A stretch of DNA of 64,000 bases from Gracilimonas sp. (GTDB taxonomy: Bacteria; Bacteroidota; Rhodothermia; Balneolales; Balneolaceae): NCBI RefSeq assembly GCF_040218225.1, contig NZ_JAVJQO010000002.1:186001-250000 (forward strand), in the 5' to 3' direction. Numbering within the stretch: position 1 is the stretch's first letter; each line of letters begins with the position of its first letter. Positions 17,128-23,942 of this stretch are shown here, in pieces. The notes under the pieces are model-generated. The model was not told where the DNA came from. It did no database searches and saw only the letters and a list, made by a program, of their open reading frames with translations. A program made the position numbers and the translations under genes.

Positions 17128-18027
17128 ATGTTATTAGAAAGAGAACAAACTGAGACAGAAAATCTTGTGGCTGAGCACGAATGGCTTCATGAAAAACAGA
17201 ATCATGAGGAGCGTGTAGATGCCTTGCTGAATGACTACCTGGAAGCACGATCACGCCAGGAGAAGAATCCAGTCATGGATTTCATGTTTGAGTATTATGC
17301 ATTCCGCCCATCTGGTTTAAGAAGATGGTCTCCGGGAATGGGCCTGGCATTGTCCTTTTCTGATTTTGATCAACTTCCCGAAATAAGTGAACTCACCATT
17401 CAGGAGGATATCGCATTTGTTGATCCTGCTTTGTTTCCTGAGAAGCGGATATCTTCGTTAAAATGGATGCTGAAGATGCTGGAGAATACACAATCCAGCC
17501 GGCCCTCTTTTGGGTGTTTTGGAATGCACGAATGGGCCATGGTTTATAAAACGGATAACCCACGCCATCAGCAGGTTCCTATGCGAATGGAACGGGATGA
17601 ACTAGCAGAATTTGTGGAATCAAGACCGCTTTTGTGTACTCATTTTGATGCTTTCCGTTTTTTTACCAAACCTGCCAGGCCCATGAATCGGTTTGAATTA
17701 TCCCGGGAAAAATTTCACGAAATGGAGCAACCCGGCTGTATCCATTCCAATATGGATTTATACAAATGGGCGTTTAAAATGTATCCGTGGATTCCCAGCT
17801 CTTTAATTCTGGATGCTTTTGAATTGGCCGTCGAAGCACGCTACATTGATATGCAGGCCAGTCCCTATGATCTAAGAGCGCAGGGATTGGAACCCATCAA
17901 AATTGAGACCGAAGCAGGACGGAAAGAATACAAGCAGAAGCAGGAAATGATTTTCCAAAAAGGCCTGCCTATTCGCGAGCAAATTATTGAAAATATGAGG
18001 GGTATTTTAGAGAGAGTTGAGAGTTGA
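17128..18027 (+). CDS. Conserved protein often labelled 3-methyladenine DNA glycosylase
   Basis: 299 residues, cytoplasmic, no membrane segments. Striking conserved-looking blocks are FGCFGMHEWAMVYK (about 130-143), LCTHFDAFRFFTKPA (about 168-182), EQPGCIHSNMDLYKWAFKM (about 200-218) and the Met-Gln-Ala-Ser-Pro-Tyr-Asp-Leu stretch near 248. From memory, proteins with exactly these blocks are widespread and carry an automatic 3-methyladenine glycosylase label, but I see no helix-hairpin-helix or other known glycosylase motif, so the label should not be trusted. The His/Cys/Asp-rich blocks suggest a metal or ligand site. The last codons and the TGA stop lie within a copy of the dispersed repeat. 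Confidence 0.6.
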   Translation: MLLEREQTETENLVAEHEWLHEKQNHEERVDALLNDYLEARSRQEKNPVMDFMFEYYAFRPSGLRRWSPGMGLALSFSDFDQLPEISELTIQEDIAFVDPALFPEKRISSLKWMLKMLENTQSSRPSFGCFGMHEWAMVYKTDNPRHQQVPMRMERDELAEFVESRPLLCTHFDAFRFFTKPARPMNRFELSREKFHEMEQPGCIHSNMDLYKWAFKMYPWIPSSLILDAFELAVEARYIDMQASPYDLRAQGLEPIKIETEAGRKEYKQKQEMIFQKGLPIREQIIENMRGILERVES

Positions 18028-18119
18028 TAGGGTGATTGGAGTTATATTTTCTATTTAGTCCTTATCTAAAACAGGGGCAAATTTAAGAGTCATTATGCAT
18101 CACTGTATCAACTCTCAAC
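18016..18119. repeat. Dispersed inverted repeat, copy 3 (paired ends)
   Basis: The left end GTTGAGAGTTGATA (18016-18029) and the right end TATCAACTCTCAAC (18106-18119) are perfect inverted repeats. Continuing inward past a two-base mismatch, GTGAT pairs with ATCAC, so 19 of the first 21 positions match. The 104-base unit resembles a small mobile miniature element, but there is no recognisable target-site duplication. The left end lies inside the preceding coding sequence. Confidence 0.75.
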
Positions 18120-18141
18120 GCTCAACGCTCAACTCTCAATC
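18114..18141. repeat. Four tandem heptamers (CTCAACG-like)
   Basis: CTCAACG, CTCAACG, CTCAACT and CTCAATC follow one another without gaps. They extend the right end of the inverted repeat into the spacer next to the NTF2-like gene, whose stop codon comes directly after. Probably slippage growth of the repeat end. Confidence 0.7.
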
Positions 18142-18142
18142 C

Positions 18143-18601
18143 TTACTGATGCCGGTAATATACTTTTGCAACTACTTTCCAGCCGCTTTCGAACTTCAAC
18201 AACGAAAGATAATCAGTAAACACATGCTTACCCTCATGGTGTAGTTCTAGTTCAACAGAAGCTGCATTTCCGGTAACACTTATGCTAGTAAACTTGGATT
18301 CCCAGACATTCTTTTCAGGATCAAAATCGGGACTTTCTTTTCGGTTCTTAGTGCTTTCAATCCAGTTTGAGATGGGATACCTGCCAATTTCTTCTCCATT
18401 CACAGAAAAGATCGCAAAGTCTTTATGAAAGGCTTCAGCCATCGCTTCCGGATTCAATTCATTAAAAGCTCCATGAACGTAGCCATTCATAATTACTTTT
18501 TTAACGGCTTCTTCTTCCTTTGGAATGTACTCGGTGGCATTCATTCCCACGAGTAGAAAGACAAATACAAAAACAGAACTTAATAGTACAGATCGCTTCA
18601 T
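18143..18601 (-). CDS. Secreted NTF2-like protein (putative lumazine-binding type)
   Basis: 152 residues: a signal peptide (about 1-23, MKRSVLLSSVFVFVFLLVG) and then a single NTF2/SnoaL-like cone domain. Its opening helix EEAVKKVIMNGYVHGAFNE, the middle IFSVNGEEIGRYP and closing strands LSLLKFESGWKVVAKVYYR match the group automatically named putative lumazine-binding proteins. No catalytic role can be read from the sequence. The domain commonly binds small hydrophobic ligands. The gene appears monocistronic. A flanking repeat abuts its stop codon. Confidence 0.75.
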   Translation of the reverse strand: MKRSVLLSSVFVFVFLLVGMNATEYIPKEEEAVKKVIMNGYVHGAFNELNPEAMAEAFHKDFAIFSVNGEEIGRYPISNWIESTKNRKESPDFDPEKNVWESKFTSISVTGNAASVELELHHEGKHVFTDYLSLLKFESGWKVVAKVYYRHQ

Positions 18602-18678
18602 AATGTAATCGGTTTGGTGAGTATTGATACTGACTTATCACGTTAATGAATTTAATTAGTTACAAGATGGCGTTGAAA

Positions 18679-18692
18679 GTTGTGAGTTGATA
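18679..18692. repeat. Dispersed repeat, copy 4 (half site)
   Basis: GTTGTGAGTTGATA differs from the 14-mer at 12260 by one base and is followed by TAGTG, as in the other copies. Only one arm is recognisable. It lies between the threonine aldolase stop and the NTF2-like gene. Confidence 0.6.
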
Positions 18693-18703
18693 TAGTGCGC
18701 TCA

Positions 18704-19744
18704 CTAACTGAATAATTTCTTTAGAGCCTGATTCACTTTTCTGACTTCTTCATCGCCAATTTCAAAATAGAATGTAGCACGAATAGTTTTGGGACCAAAC
18801 GGAATCATCACAATGCCTTCATTTTCCAATTTCTTTAAAGCAGAAGCAGCATCTGCCTCCAACACATCAAAAATCAGGATATTGGTTTGTAGGCTATCCA
18901 TATCTACTGAAAGCTTACTGCATTCGGAAATTACTTCAGCTACTTCCCGGGCTCTGCGGTGATCTTCTTTTAACAAATCCCAATGATAATCTACCGCATA
19001 TTCGGCCGCCGCCGCAAGCAGGCCAACCTGTCGCATCCCCCCGCCCCACATTTTGCGGTACCGGCGCGCTTTGGCAATATTCTCTTTTGAAGAAAGCAAC
19101 ATAGAGCCGACCGGAGCTCCCAGCCCTTTGGAGAAACAAATTGAAATAGTATCAGCGATCTTTCCGAAATACTCAGATTCTATACCGGTGGCTGTCATAG
19201 CATTCCAGATACGAGCTCCGTCCAGGTGAACCATCAGGTTATGATCATCAGCAAACTCTTTGATCTCGCTCAATTCTTCTTTTGAATAGCACACACCTCC
19301 GCCTTTATTCGTCGTATTTTCGATGCATACTACTTTGGTTTTGGGCTCCCAATCAAAATTTCCACGGACATTATTTTCCAAAACACCGCGATTTAATTTC
19401 CCTTTGCTTCCCTGTAAAGTCTTTACCTGAACACCGGAAAGTGCCGGTGTTGCCGACGTCTCATAATTGAAAATGTGTCCCTTTTCATCAATCAGGATTT
19501 CATCTCCGGGTTCGGTTAATACCTTAATGCTCAACTGGTTACTCATGGTTCCGCTTGGCACAAACAGCCCGGCTTCCATCCCAAACATTGCCGCCATTTT
19601 ATCCTGAAATTTATTCACGGTCGGGTCAGACTCAAATACATCATCCCCTACTTCAGCCGATATCATGGCCTTTAGCATTTCAGAAGTTGGACGGGTTACA
19701 GTATCGCTTCGTAAATCAATCATACTTTCATTTTGCTTTTTCAT
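18704..19744 (-). CDS. Low-specificity L-threonine aldolase
   Basis: 346 residues from the ATG at 19744; a TTG two codons earlier and an ATG at 19723 (giving the common MIDLRSDTVTRP start) are alternatives. It is a PLP enzyme that splits threonine or allo-threonine to glycine and acetaldehyde. Seen: DLRSDTVTRPT, FVPSGTMSNQLS, the ring-stacking/aspartate segment VHLDGARIWNA and the Schiff-base lysine in ISICFSKGLGAPVGS (K206). Length and motif order are standard for the GLY1/LtaE group. It is the only gene of its transcription unit. Confidence 0.92.
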   Translation of the reverse strand: MKKQNESMIDLRSDTVTRPTSEMLKAMISAEVGDDVFESDPTVNKFQDKMAAMFGMEAGLFVPSGTMSNQLSIKVLTEPGDEILIDEKGHIFNYETSATPALSGVQVKTLQGSKGKLNRGVLENNVRGNFDWEPKTKVVCIENTTNKGGGVCYSKEELSEIKEFADDHNLMVHLDGARIWNAMTATGIESEYFGKIADTISICFSKGLGAPVGSMLLSSKENIAKARRYRKMWGGGMRQVGLLAAAAEYAVDYHWDLLKEDHRRAREVAEVISECSKLSVDMDSLQTNILIFDVLEADAASALKKLENEGIVMIPFGPKTIRATFYFEIGDEEVRKVNQALKKLFS

Positions 19745-19866
19745 TTTCAAGGAATATAATCAATACCTGATGCGAACATAAGTCACGCTTTCTCAGCACA
19801 TGAAAAAATGTTTAAAAGTTTACCACGCTCTTTTGGGGTATTCTGTCTTTCCGGAGGTTTGTTGTA

Positions 19867-21021
19867 TTGAAGATTGAGGCCAAATACGATGTAATTATAG
19901 CAGGTGGTGGATTGTCGGGACTAAGCCTGGCCTGGTACTTAGCCAAAGGTGGTTACAAGGGTGAGGTACTTGTAGCAGATTCAACCTTTGCCCCAACCAA
20001 CGACAAAACCTGGTGTTTCTGGACCAATAAAGAGCCTCCTTTTCGGGACATCGTTTATAAAAGATGGAAAAAGACCTGGGTTTCAGTTCTGGACTACAGC
20101 ACATTCCGCTATTTGAATGAGTACAGCTATTACTGTATTCGAAGCGGAGATTTCAGGGAATATGTGCTTCGTGAACTGAAGAAGTATAAAAACTTTGACC
20201 TGTTGGAAGACAACATCCTCGACTTTTCATCCAGCAATACCAAGGCTGTGATGCTCACCAAAGGGGGCGACAGCTATATTGCCAATCACATTTTCCAAAG
20301 TGTGATGAAGCCAAAAAACCTGGACAGGTCTCAAATTAAATATCCTCTCATTCAACATTTTTTGGGATGGGAGATAAAAGCTATTGAACCTGCTTTTGAT
20401 CCAGAGACATTCACCATCATGGATTTTGACAGCGAGTTCTCGCCGGGAGTTGGGTTTATGTATGTGCTTCCCTTCACCCCGGAAAAAGCACTGCTGGAAT
20501 TCACCGTATTTTCAGGGGAGCCTATGGAGAAGAAAAAATATAAAAAGAAAATCAGGCATTACCTGTTGCATGAACTTGGGCTTGACAAGGATCACTATGA
20601 AATTGAACGAAAGGAATATGGGGAGATCCCAATGGAGGACCGGCCTCACATTCCTTTTTATGATAAAAACATATTCAACTTAGGAGCTGTGGGTGGGCAG
20701 ACCAAGCCCAGTACCGGTTACACCTTCACGCGTATACAAGACTACACCCAGAAGCTTGCCCAGAATCTCATTCAGGGATTTGATCCACTTCCGCCTCAGC
20801 AATCGAAATTTAAGTACCGGTATTATGACCTGCTTTTGCTGCATATCTTAACCAATTCGACGGAAGACAGCCTCCGGGTATTCCGGTCACTCTTCAAAAA
20901 AAATAACTTTGACGAGCTTTTCAGGTTTCTTGGGGAAGAGACCAGTTTTAAACAAGACTTAAAGATCATGTCATCTGTGCCCTACATCCCTTTCTTCAAG
21001 GCGATATGGAAGAACTTATGA
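19867..21021 (+). CDS. Lycopene cyclase (CrtY/CrtL-type)
   Basis: 384 residues. The FAD-binding dinucleotide motif IIAGGGLSGLSLAWYLAKGG lies at about 9-28. The downstream segments KTWCFWTNKEPPF, FLGWEIKA and NLGAVGGQTKPSTGYTFTRI are diagnostic of the lycopene beta-cyclase family, which closes the ends of lycopene to form beta-ionone rings in the membrane. The start is a TTG with a strong GGAGG (19853-19857) at the right distance; no ATG fits. No other carotenoid genes are in the window, so the pathway is split. The product predicts a pigmented (beta-carotene-derived) organism. Confidence 0.9.
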   Translation: MKIEAKYDVIIAGGGLSGLSLAWYLAKGGYKGEVLVADSTFAPTNDKTWCFWTNKEPPFRDIVYKRWKKTWVSVLDYSTFRYLNEYSYYCIRSGDFREYVLRELKKYKNFDLLEDNILDFSSSNTKAVMLTKGGDSYIANHIFQSVMKPKNLDRSQIKYPLIQHFLGWEIKAIEPAFDPETFTIMDFDSEFSPGVGFMYVLPFTPEKALLEFTVFSGEPMEKKKYKKKIRHYLLHELGLDKDHYEIERKEYGEIPMEDRPHIPFYDKNIFNLGAVGGQTKPSTGYTFTRIQDYTQKLAQNLIQGFDPLPPQQSKFKYRYYDLLLLHILTNSTEDSLRVFRSLFKKNNFDELFRFLGEETSFKQDLKIMSSVPYIPFFKAIWKNL

Positions 21022-21081
21022 AACGATAATAGCTGCATATCCATTTTATGAAGTGAATTTTCAAAAAAGGAACAATGTATT

Positions 21082-21633
21082 ATGGAAACTGAGAAGCTCC
21101 AAGATTATACAACCGACCTTTATGCACTTCTTAAACACACTCAGAAAGTTGTAAAAACGCAAAAGAGTTCAAATAAAGTAAGTCATTCAAAAGCTGTTGA
21201 TTTACTCCACGATATTGATGTGGCATTATCCGAACAGCTGACCGATTTTGATGCAATGGAAGATCTGCTGAATGACGATACCGCTTCAACCATCAAAGAA
21301 AAAATGGCTACGGTCTCTGGTTCATTGGCTGGTTTAATGAATACACAGCGCGAAGATCCTGTTTCAAAAATGTTGCGTGATGATTACACCGCGTTGAGCA
21401 TGATTGCATCAGGCTATACCATGTTACATACCGTAGCATTAGGAGCTGGTGAAGACAACCTGGCTGAATTTACCAAATCCAGCCTGACAACCATCGCTGC
21501 TCTGATTACAGAAACAAGCCGTGTAATGCCCCATATTGTTGCAAGTGAACTTGATGTGGAACAAATAGCGGAAGCGGCAGAGACTAATACACAGGAATGC
21601 TGGAATCCAGAGACTATGATGGCTGAAGCCTGA
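21082..21633 (+). CDS. Helical protein of unknown function
   Basis: 183 residues, almost wholly alpha-helical, no signal peptide, acidic. The middle block LRDDYTALSMIASGYTMLHTVALGAGEDN (positions about 99-127, given here as two readable parts LRDDYTALSMIASGYTML and HTVALGAGEDN) followed by SRVMPHIVASELD looks like a four-helix bundle of the ferritin-like/DUF892 kind, but the ExxH metal ligands of ferritins are not evident. It is 60 bases after the lycopene cyclase with AAAAAAGGAAC before the ATG, and a terminator follows, so the two may form one transcript. Role unknown. Confidence 0.6.
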   Translation: METEKLQDYTTDLYALLKHTQKVVKTQKSSNKVSHSKAVDLLHDIDVALSEQLTDFDAMEDLLNDDTASTIKEKMATVSGSLAGLMNTQREDPVSKMLRDDYTALSMIASGYTMLHTVALGAGEDNLAEFTKSSLTTIAALITETSRVMPHIVASELDVEQIAEAAETNTQECWNPETMMAEA

Positions 21634-21662
21634 TATTAATTTTGATTTACTCGTGCTACAGA

Positions 21663-21684
21663 GCCCGGTTAGCGCCGGGCTTTT
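21663..21684 (+). terminator. Rho-independent terminator
   Basis: GCCCGG (21663-21668) pairs with CCGGGC (21675-21680) around TTAGCG and is followed by TTTTC. It lies between the helical-protein gene and the convergent rsmE gene. Confidence 0.75.
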
Positions 21685-22380
21685 CTATTCTGTAAACAGG
21701 TATTGAGAAAGCATTGTTAGCGCAGCGGTCTCAGCTCTCAGTCTGTTCTTTCCAAGGGAAATCATATGTGCTCCTTTATCTTTCGCCAGCTCTATTTCCC
21801 TATCCGAGAAACCTCCTTCTGGTCCTACCAGCAATAAATTCTTTTCGTGCTTCAGAGGTTCAGGCCTTTGGACTTCCGCCTCAACATGGGCCATCACCGA
21901 ATGATACCCTTGATACTGCTTGAATACATCATCCAGTGAGCTTAAATACTTTACTTCGGGCAGCCATCTTCTTTTACTCTGTTTAAATGCACTTATAACA
22001 ATCGATTGCAGGCGATCTTCATTTATTTTTGAACGCTCTGAATGATCAGCATTAAACACACAAATTTCCCAGGCTCCCAACTCTACAGCTTTCTCAACAG
22101 CAAATTCCAGCCGATCTCGTTTTTTTATAGCTCCAAACACCATCACTTTTTTTGTCTTCGGTTCCGGCTCTTGATCGGTTTCCAGGATATCAGCAAATAC
22201 CGATTTTTTTGATATAGATGAGACCTTCGTTTTATATAAACTTCCCTTCCCATCAGAGGCGTACAATTCGTCACCTACATTAAAACGCAATACTTTGGAT
22301 GCATGAGCCGCTTCCTGATCAACCAGTTCCAGATGATTTCCGATAATATGTTCAGGATGTGTAAAAAAGATATTATCCAT
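21685..22380 (-). CDS. rsmE: 16S rRNA (uracil-1498-N3)-methyltransferase
   Basis: 231 residues. An N-terminal PUA-like domain (about 1-75, with AAHASKVLRFNVGDELYASDG) precedes a SPOUT methyltransferase domain with the knotted C-terminus: LLLVGPEGGFSDREIELAK, then ISLGKNRLRAETAAL. The family methylates N3 of U1498 in the decoding-site region of 16S rRNA. Length is normal. It is the last gene of the dcd-bfd-rsmE operon, starting 20 bases after the ferredoxin-like gene. Confidence 0.94.
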   Translation of the reverse strand: MDNIFFTHPEHIIGNHLELVDQEAAHASKVLRFNVGDELYASDGKGSLYKTKVSSISKKSVFADILETDQEPEPKTKKVMVFGAIKKRDRLEFAVEKAVELGAWEICVFNADHSERSKINEDRLQSIVISAFKQSKRRWLPEVKYLSSLDDVFKQYQGYHSVMAHVEAEVQRPEPLKHEKNLLLVGPEGGFSDREIELAKDKGAHMISLGKNRLRAETAALTMLSQYLFTE

Positions 22381-22400
22381 AAACCAGCTATTAAATTAAG

Positions 22401-22628
22401 CTATTCGGTATTCGATTTTCTCTTGTAATAAACTCCGGGCTCAAATTCAGTTTCGCCGGTTTCAAACATTAGTTCTATGTAGGGAATGCAGAGTCCGCAC
22501 CCGCAGCTGCAAAAATCCTCTGCCTGAAGTTCTCCTACAGATGTAATGTCTTTCTCTTTAGCAAAGGCTTTTACTTCTTTGAAGCTCCGGCTGTGACAAA
22601 TACATCTGTTGACCAAGTATCGACTCAT
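22401..22628 (-). CDS. BFD-like [2Fe-2S] protein
   Basis: 75 residues with cysteines at 9 and 11 (NRCICH) and 40, 42, 44 and 47 (FCSCGCGLCIPYI). The CxC near the start plus CxxC about 33 residues later is the bacterioferritin-associated ferredoxin (BFD) cluster pattern. BFD proteins deliver electrons to release iron from bacterioferritin, and related domains occur in nitrite reductases and NifU. Two additional cysteines (40, 42) precede the standard CxxC. Its start overlaps the stop of the deaminase gene by 4 bases (ATGA), so translation is coupled. No bacterioferritin gene is visible in this window. Confidence 0.8.
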   Translation of the reverse strand: MSRYLVNRCICHSRSFKEVKAFAKEKDITSVGELQAEDFCSCGCGLCIPYIELMFETGETEFEPGVYYKRKSNTE

Positions 22629-23845
22629 GGTTGCTTGAAATGCTTTCCGAGCTTTAAGTCCTGTCCCTGGTAATTGCTATCAATTTCTTCACCGTATACA
22701 AAGTCAGGTTTTTCGGCATTCGGCTCAAACTGCATGCTAAACATCGTCTGTCCATCTTCGATCATAAAGGGAACATCGTGCGAACGTACTTCAAGTACGG
22801 CCCGGGCCCCCTGATCTTCCACCGATCCCCCAAAACCACTATCGAAGAAGCCCGCGTAATGCGTACGAAGTTCACCTGACCCGGTGTCGTAAGCCATCAT
22901 TTCACAAGCAAGGTGGGCAGGAACCCTGATTCGTTCTTTGGATGCAAAAATATAGAAAGCCTCCGGCTCCAGAATAAGCTGATCGTTTTGCTGAGCATAG
23001 ATTGGTTCCCAAAATTCTTCAACGGCATAATGATCTATATTCTCCAAATCGATATAATTATTATGCTTCTTGGCTTTATAGCCAATAATGTCACCCTTCT
23101 TTCCTTTCAGGTCCACACTCATGAAGAGTCCCTGTTTTACCTTGATCTTCTCCATAGAAACAGGCTTTCTTTTCTCATTAAAAAGAAGCGGATCAGCAGC
23201 ATGTATCCTGAGCAGGTCCTGATCCGGGAGTACCTCAAAACCATGGCGAACACGGAGCTGATTTAACCGCTGTCCGGTTTTCACTTTTATGGAGAATGAT
23301 TTAGGAACAACCTCAAGGTACATTTTACCGCGGTACCCGGGAGTGATTTCTTCAAAACGATGGGAATAATCAGTAATGACTCTGGTGAATACATCCAGTC
23401 GACCCGTAGAACTTTTCGGATTTGCCTTAGCGGAAAGATTTTCAACAGTTCCTAATTTCACCTCACTCTCTTCCTGGTTCCCATTAAAAAGTCCCTTTTG
23501 AATCGTATTATTTGATTCCGGAAGCTTGAGCTCTTCCAGCAGGGGAATGATGTATACACAATTTTGCTCCAGCACGGCCCCGCCTGTAATCGGCACTTCA
23601 TACATTTTCAGCTTTTCCACTTTCTCTTCTACCGTATCATTTTCTGGCAGGAAACTACAACGAACACGATATGCAACTTCTCCAAGACGTAAATCAATAG
23701 AATTGGGCTGAAACTGATCGTCCTGAATCGGATGGCTTGGATCAGAGGTTATAATACCAAGAGCATGAAGCAACTTGAGTTTTTGAACCGGTAAAATTCC
23801 TTTTGTGCGAAGCTGAACTTCTTTCAGAGTCTCGGGCATATTCAA
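22625..23845 (-). CDS. Long-form 2'-deoxycytidine 5'-triphosphate deaminase
   Basis: 406 residues, about twice the length of ordinary Dcd. Two dUTPase/Dcd-fold halves are visible: residues about 30-210, with FQPNSIDLRLGEVAYRVRC and RLNQLRVRHG, and about 225-400, with FYIFASKERIRVPAHLACEM and HYAGFFDSGFGG, then ARAVLEVRSHDVPFMIEDGQ. The second half keeps the Dcd-type catalytic Glu region. This internally duplicated form is known in alphaproteobacteria and some Bacteroidota. It converts dCTP to dUTP for thymidylate supply. It leads a three-gene operon with the BFD-like protein and rsmE. Confidence 0.88.
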   Translation of the reverse strand: MNMPETLKEVQLRTKGILPVQKLKLLHALGIITSDPSHPIQDDQFQPNSIDLRLGEVAYRVRCSFLPENDTVEEKVEKLKMYEVPITGGAVLEQNCVYIIPLLEELKLPESNNTIQKGLFNGNQEESEVKLGTVENLSAKANPKSSTGRLDVFTRVITDYSHRFEEITPGYRGKMYLEVVPKSFSIKVKTGQRLNQLRVRHGFEVLPDQDLLRIHAADPLLFNEKRKPVSMEKIKVKQGLFMSVDLKGKKGDIIGYKAKKHNNYIDLENIDHYAVEEFWEPIYAQQNDQLILEPEAFYIFASKERIRVPAHLACEMMAYDTGSGELRTHYAGFFDSGFGGSVEDQGARAVLEVRSHDVPFMIEDGQTMFSMQFEPNAEKPDFVYGEEIDSNYQGQDLKLGKHFKQP

Positions 23846-23886
23846 ATAGCGTGCTTATTTTCGACTGAAGATAACGACCACGTTCC

Positions 23887-23939
23887 AATATTCAATATTG
23901 AATATTGAATAGTGATTATTCATTTTTGATTCAATATTC
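23887..23939. repeat. 20-base palindrome plus 11-base inverted repeat
   Basis: AATATTCAATATTGAATATT (23887-23906) is a perfect palindrome. Overlapping it, GAATATTGAAT (23900-23910) pairs with ATTCAATATTC (23929-23939) across an 18-base loop. It lies between the deaminase start and the stop of the endonuclease I gene. It could be an operator for dcd, a weak transcript-end hairpin, or a dispersed element unrelated to the GTTGAG repeat. Confidence 0.6.
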
Positions 23940-23942
23940 ACG

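Noticed and set aside
18114-18141. Heptamer array considered as a replication-initiator iteron cluster
   Set aside because: Only four short copies, no initiator gene or AT-rich unwinding region nearby, and the heptamers are an extension of the dispersed repeat.
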